From Proteobacteria bacterium UBA1278 (GTDB lineage: Bacteria > Pseudomonadota > Gammaproteobacteria > Comchoanobacterales > Comchoanobacteraceae), in assembly GCA_002308435.1 (NCBI GenBank), contig DBUY01000010.1, forward strand, positions 1 through 6,866: DNA of 6,866 nucleotides. Direction: 5' to 3'. How positions within the stretch are numbered: the stretch's first letter is position 1; every line of letters begins with the position of its first letter. This document shows, piece by piece, positions 5,191 through 6,866 of the stretch. Made by a program: the position numbers and the translations under genes. Under the pieces are notes generated by a model. The model saw nothing but the letters and a program-made list of their open reading frames with translations. It was not told where the DNA came from and searched no databases.

Positions 5191-5991
5191 GTGACCGAAA
5201 ATACCGCGCAAATGGCTGTAAAAATCACAAAAAACCTGAGCACTTATTTCGCTTATATTCCCTGGATGCTCAGTGGCGTGCTGATTACCGCTTGCGTACA
5301 TGGTTTTATCTATTGGTACAACCATACCGAAGAAACGCACATTTTTGTGCACATTCCCAAAACAGGCGGAACCGCACTAAATCAGTGGATTGACCAACAA
5401 CATTTACGCAATCAATGCAAAACAATCCGCTCCGCGCACACCCACTACTTGGATACAGAACATGCCATCCGCTTAGGCTACCATCCGATCACGATTATTC
5501 GTCACCCTATTGAACGCTTTGTATCTAGCTTTTATTACTGGAAATTCGGCTCCAAGGATATTGCGGCTTGGCGACGAACGCAGCAATGGGACAAAGCCGA
5601 TGGCATAGAGACCCCCAATGATCTGATCGATATTCTCAAGAATCCAAAACATGCCCGCTACCAAAGCACTGTTGATGCGGTTTTTTCTCGCCACGAATTC
5701 ACCCATCGTCATCATTTTCTACCTCAAACTCTATGGCTAAAAGACCACACAGAGCAAACCATCGTCATCTGCTACGACGCACAGACACTCAGTCACAACA
5801 TTCAAACTACATTAGCACGTCACGGCATTGATTGCCCAATTGAGCAGTTACCAAATATTAACCAGTCTATAACACCACCTCAAAAGCCCAAACTCACGAA
5901 AGAGTCGCGCCAATGGCTAGAAGACCTGTACGCAGATGACATGGCCCTGTGGGCAACCCATTGTCAACGAAGCGCATCCCGCACGCCTTAG
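5191..5991 (+). CDS. Membrane-anchored sulfotransferase, family 2
   Basis: This 266-residue protein should move a sulfuryl group from PAPS to a carbohydrate or other hydroxyl/amine acceptor; the acceptor is unknown. A short N-terminal part and one hydrophobic helix (about 19-41) give a single membrane anchor. Directly after it come HIPKTGGTAL (54-63), the 5'-phosphosulfate loop with Lys 57, and IRHPIERFVSSFYYW (103-117), the 3'-phosphate motif with Arg 104 and Ser 112/113. The C-terminal INQS, the run of helix residues and Tyr-X-Asp-Asp (247-250) also fit the family. By the positive-inside rule (Lys 11 and Lys 14 before the helix) the catalytic part may face the periplasm, which is odd because PAPS is cytoplasmic. 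The GTG start at 5191 gives the longest product; the in-frame ATG at 5212 also keeps the helix and may be the true start. Neither has a Shine-Dalgarno site. The gene stands alone, divergent from the photolyase and convergent with the next gene. Confidence 0.87.
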   Translation: MTENTAQMAVKITKNLSTYFAYIPWMLSGVLITACVHGFIYWYNHTEETHIFVHIPKTGGTALNQWIDQQHLRNQCKTIRSAHTHYLDTEHAIRLGYHPITIIRHPIERFVSSFYYWKFGSKDIAAWRRTQQWDKADGIETPNDLIDILKNPKHARYQSTVDAVFSRHEFTHRHHFLPQTLWLKDHTEQTIVICYDAQTLSHNIQTTLARHGIDCPIEQLPNINQSITPPQKPKLTKESRQWLEDLYADDMALWATHCQRSASRTP

Positions 5992-6029
5992 CGCTATACA
6001 TAATCAACGATGTGATAGCGTCACATGTG
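5992..6029. repeat. Overlapping inverted repeats in the convergent intergenic gap
   Basis: CGCTAT (5992-5997) pairs with ATAGCG (6015-6020). Overlapping it, ATGTGA (6010-6015) pairs with TCACAT (6021-6026) around five bases, and CACATGTG (6022-6029) is itself a palindrome. No T run follows on either strand. Between two converging genes these stems may help end transcription, but a standard intrinsic terminator is not visible. Confidence 0.4.
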
Positions 6030-6059
6030 CAGAATCACAGCGTGCAACTAACGCGTTTA

Positions 6060-6851
6060 TTATTTAAAGTTCGGCGCTAATGCACAATCACTCAAGGCAA
6101 GCTGTACTGCCTCAATGATATCTGATGACATAGGAATAGTTTGAGATAAGTCAACGGCATTCAGCGCTTCAACATTCAAATCAAGATCGCGATTCGAAGC
6201 CCGTAAATCGTCCAGCACGTCATTACCAATGCTACCCTCATTAAACAAAGAATCAAACAACGTTCTACAACGACCAATTAACCAATCTAGGCTTTGTTGA
6301 CTTGAAAACGGCTGCTTCATCGCCCAGACTAATCTCTGTATGCTAGTGTGAAGTTCCATAGCCAGCATATTTTCAAGAGCAGAAGAATTCCCATGACACA
6401 TGAGGTATTGCCCAAGCACACGTTTCAGGTATCTCAACGCATCAATCTGATTGTCATGCCGTAACTGCAATAGATCAGGGCCACGATGACTGAATTTAGT
6501 AGCTACCGTTTGACTCAACGATGCAAATGCGCCTGAGTTTTGAGTTGTAATTCCTGATTCTGGATCATTCTGTCTAATCCAGCTCGAATCCATACGCGCA
6601 CGACCATAGCCAGTTCCTAGCGGATAATACCACTTAACAAGCGCCACTGCAGCCATATTGGCCAAGACACAACCAGAAAGGAAACCAAGCGCCATCGTCG
6701 AACTCACAATCAACGAGAATAAGAGCGAACCACTCAGTACAGCTGGTGGCACGGATAATAATGTCGCCATCATGAACATCACGCCTTTCACTACATTCGC
6801 CAGCAACAAGCCGCCCAAGAACGTAAACGCCAGCTCTGCAATACTCTGCAC
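6060..6851 (-). CDS. Unrecognised protein with two N-terminal membrane helices, possibly partial
   Basis: I do not recognise this protein. As read, it has 263 residues. Two long hydrophobic segments (about 6-33 and 38-72), separated by a Pro-Pro turn, form a helical hairpin. Positive residues after the second helix (Lys 73, Arg 84, Arg 86) put the C-terminus in the cytoplasm. Residues 90-263 are soluble, mostly helical in character, with no metal, nucleotide or catalytic motif that I can identify, and the tail turns acidic and Leu-rich (210-256). The start is uncertain: 6851 is a GTG with AAAGG directly against it and no spacing, and the frame stays open upstream to the window edge, so the true start may lie outside. 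The 3' end is secure. It converges with the sulfotransferase and has no sequence link to it. Confidence 0.65.
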   Translation of the reverse strand: MQSIAELAFTFLGGLLLANVVKGVMFMMATLLSVPPAVLSGSLLFSLIVSSTMALGFLSGCVLANMAAVALVKWYYPLGTGYGRARMDSSWIRQNDPESGITTQNSGAFASLSQTVATKFSHRGPDLLQLRHDNQIDALRYLKRVLGQYLMCHGNSSALENMLAMELHTSIQRLVWAMKQPFSSQQSLDWLIGRCRTLFDSLFNEGSIGNDVLDDLRASNRDLDLNVEALNAVDLSQTIPMSSDIIEAVQLALSDCALAPNFK

Positions 6852-6866
6852 CCTTTGGGTACCACG

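Noticed and set aside
1619..5991. Photolyase, ABC exporter and sulfotransferase as one new system
   Set aside because: They are read from separate promoters, in two directions, with ordinary spacing and complete, ordinary domains. No shared motif or known pathway ties them together.
6010..6026. CRP-like half sites TGTGA and TCACA
   Set aside because: The spacing is five bases, not the six CRP needs, and the place is between two converging genes where an activator site makes little sense.

Overview
The window looks like accessory chromosomal DNA from a Gram-negative bacterium of moderate GC, judged by eye to be in the mid-40s percent. A proteobacterium, probably a gammaproteobacterium, fits best: there are two Sec-exported, cysteine-free, beta-rich proteins that look like small outer-membrane barrels, a class I photolyase very close to the E. 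coli PhrB pattern, and sigma70-like promoters. Genus cannot be read from the sequence. No RNA gene, insertion sequence, integrase, CRISPR array or phage gene is visible.

Layout. Positions 1-1392 hold two tandem, same-strand expression units. Each has a near-identical promoter, 5' leader, ribosome site, signal peptide and terminator hairpin, but the mature proteins have diverged strongly. The second unit also carries a 16-bp tandem duplication that doubles its Shine-Dalgarno/ATG block. About 225 bp of non-coding DNA follow. Next come two minus-strand genes, read right to left: a class I cyclobutane pyrimidine dimer photolyase (3512-4936) and a fused ABC exporter (1619-3415). They are 96 bp apart and each has its own candidate promoter. 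A 254-bp divergent intergenic region (4937-5190) holds a good photolyase promoter and several short palindromes. It leads into a plus-strand, membrane-anchored family-2 sulfotransferase (5191-5991). A 68-bp convergent gap separates this from a minus-strand gene for an unrecognised protein with two membrane helices (6060-6851 or beyond); its reading frame stays open to the right edge.

How the genes work together. The two exported proteins are clearly a duplicated family. The photolyase does light-driven DNA repair, the ABC exporter moves an unknown substrate outward, and the sulfotransferase probably sulfates a carbohydrate or other acceptor near the inner membrane. Nothing in the order or spacing shows that these last genes form one pathway. 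The most unusual part is the tandem family at the left, with conserved ends and a variable middle. I see no convincing new multi-gene system in the rest.
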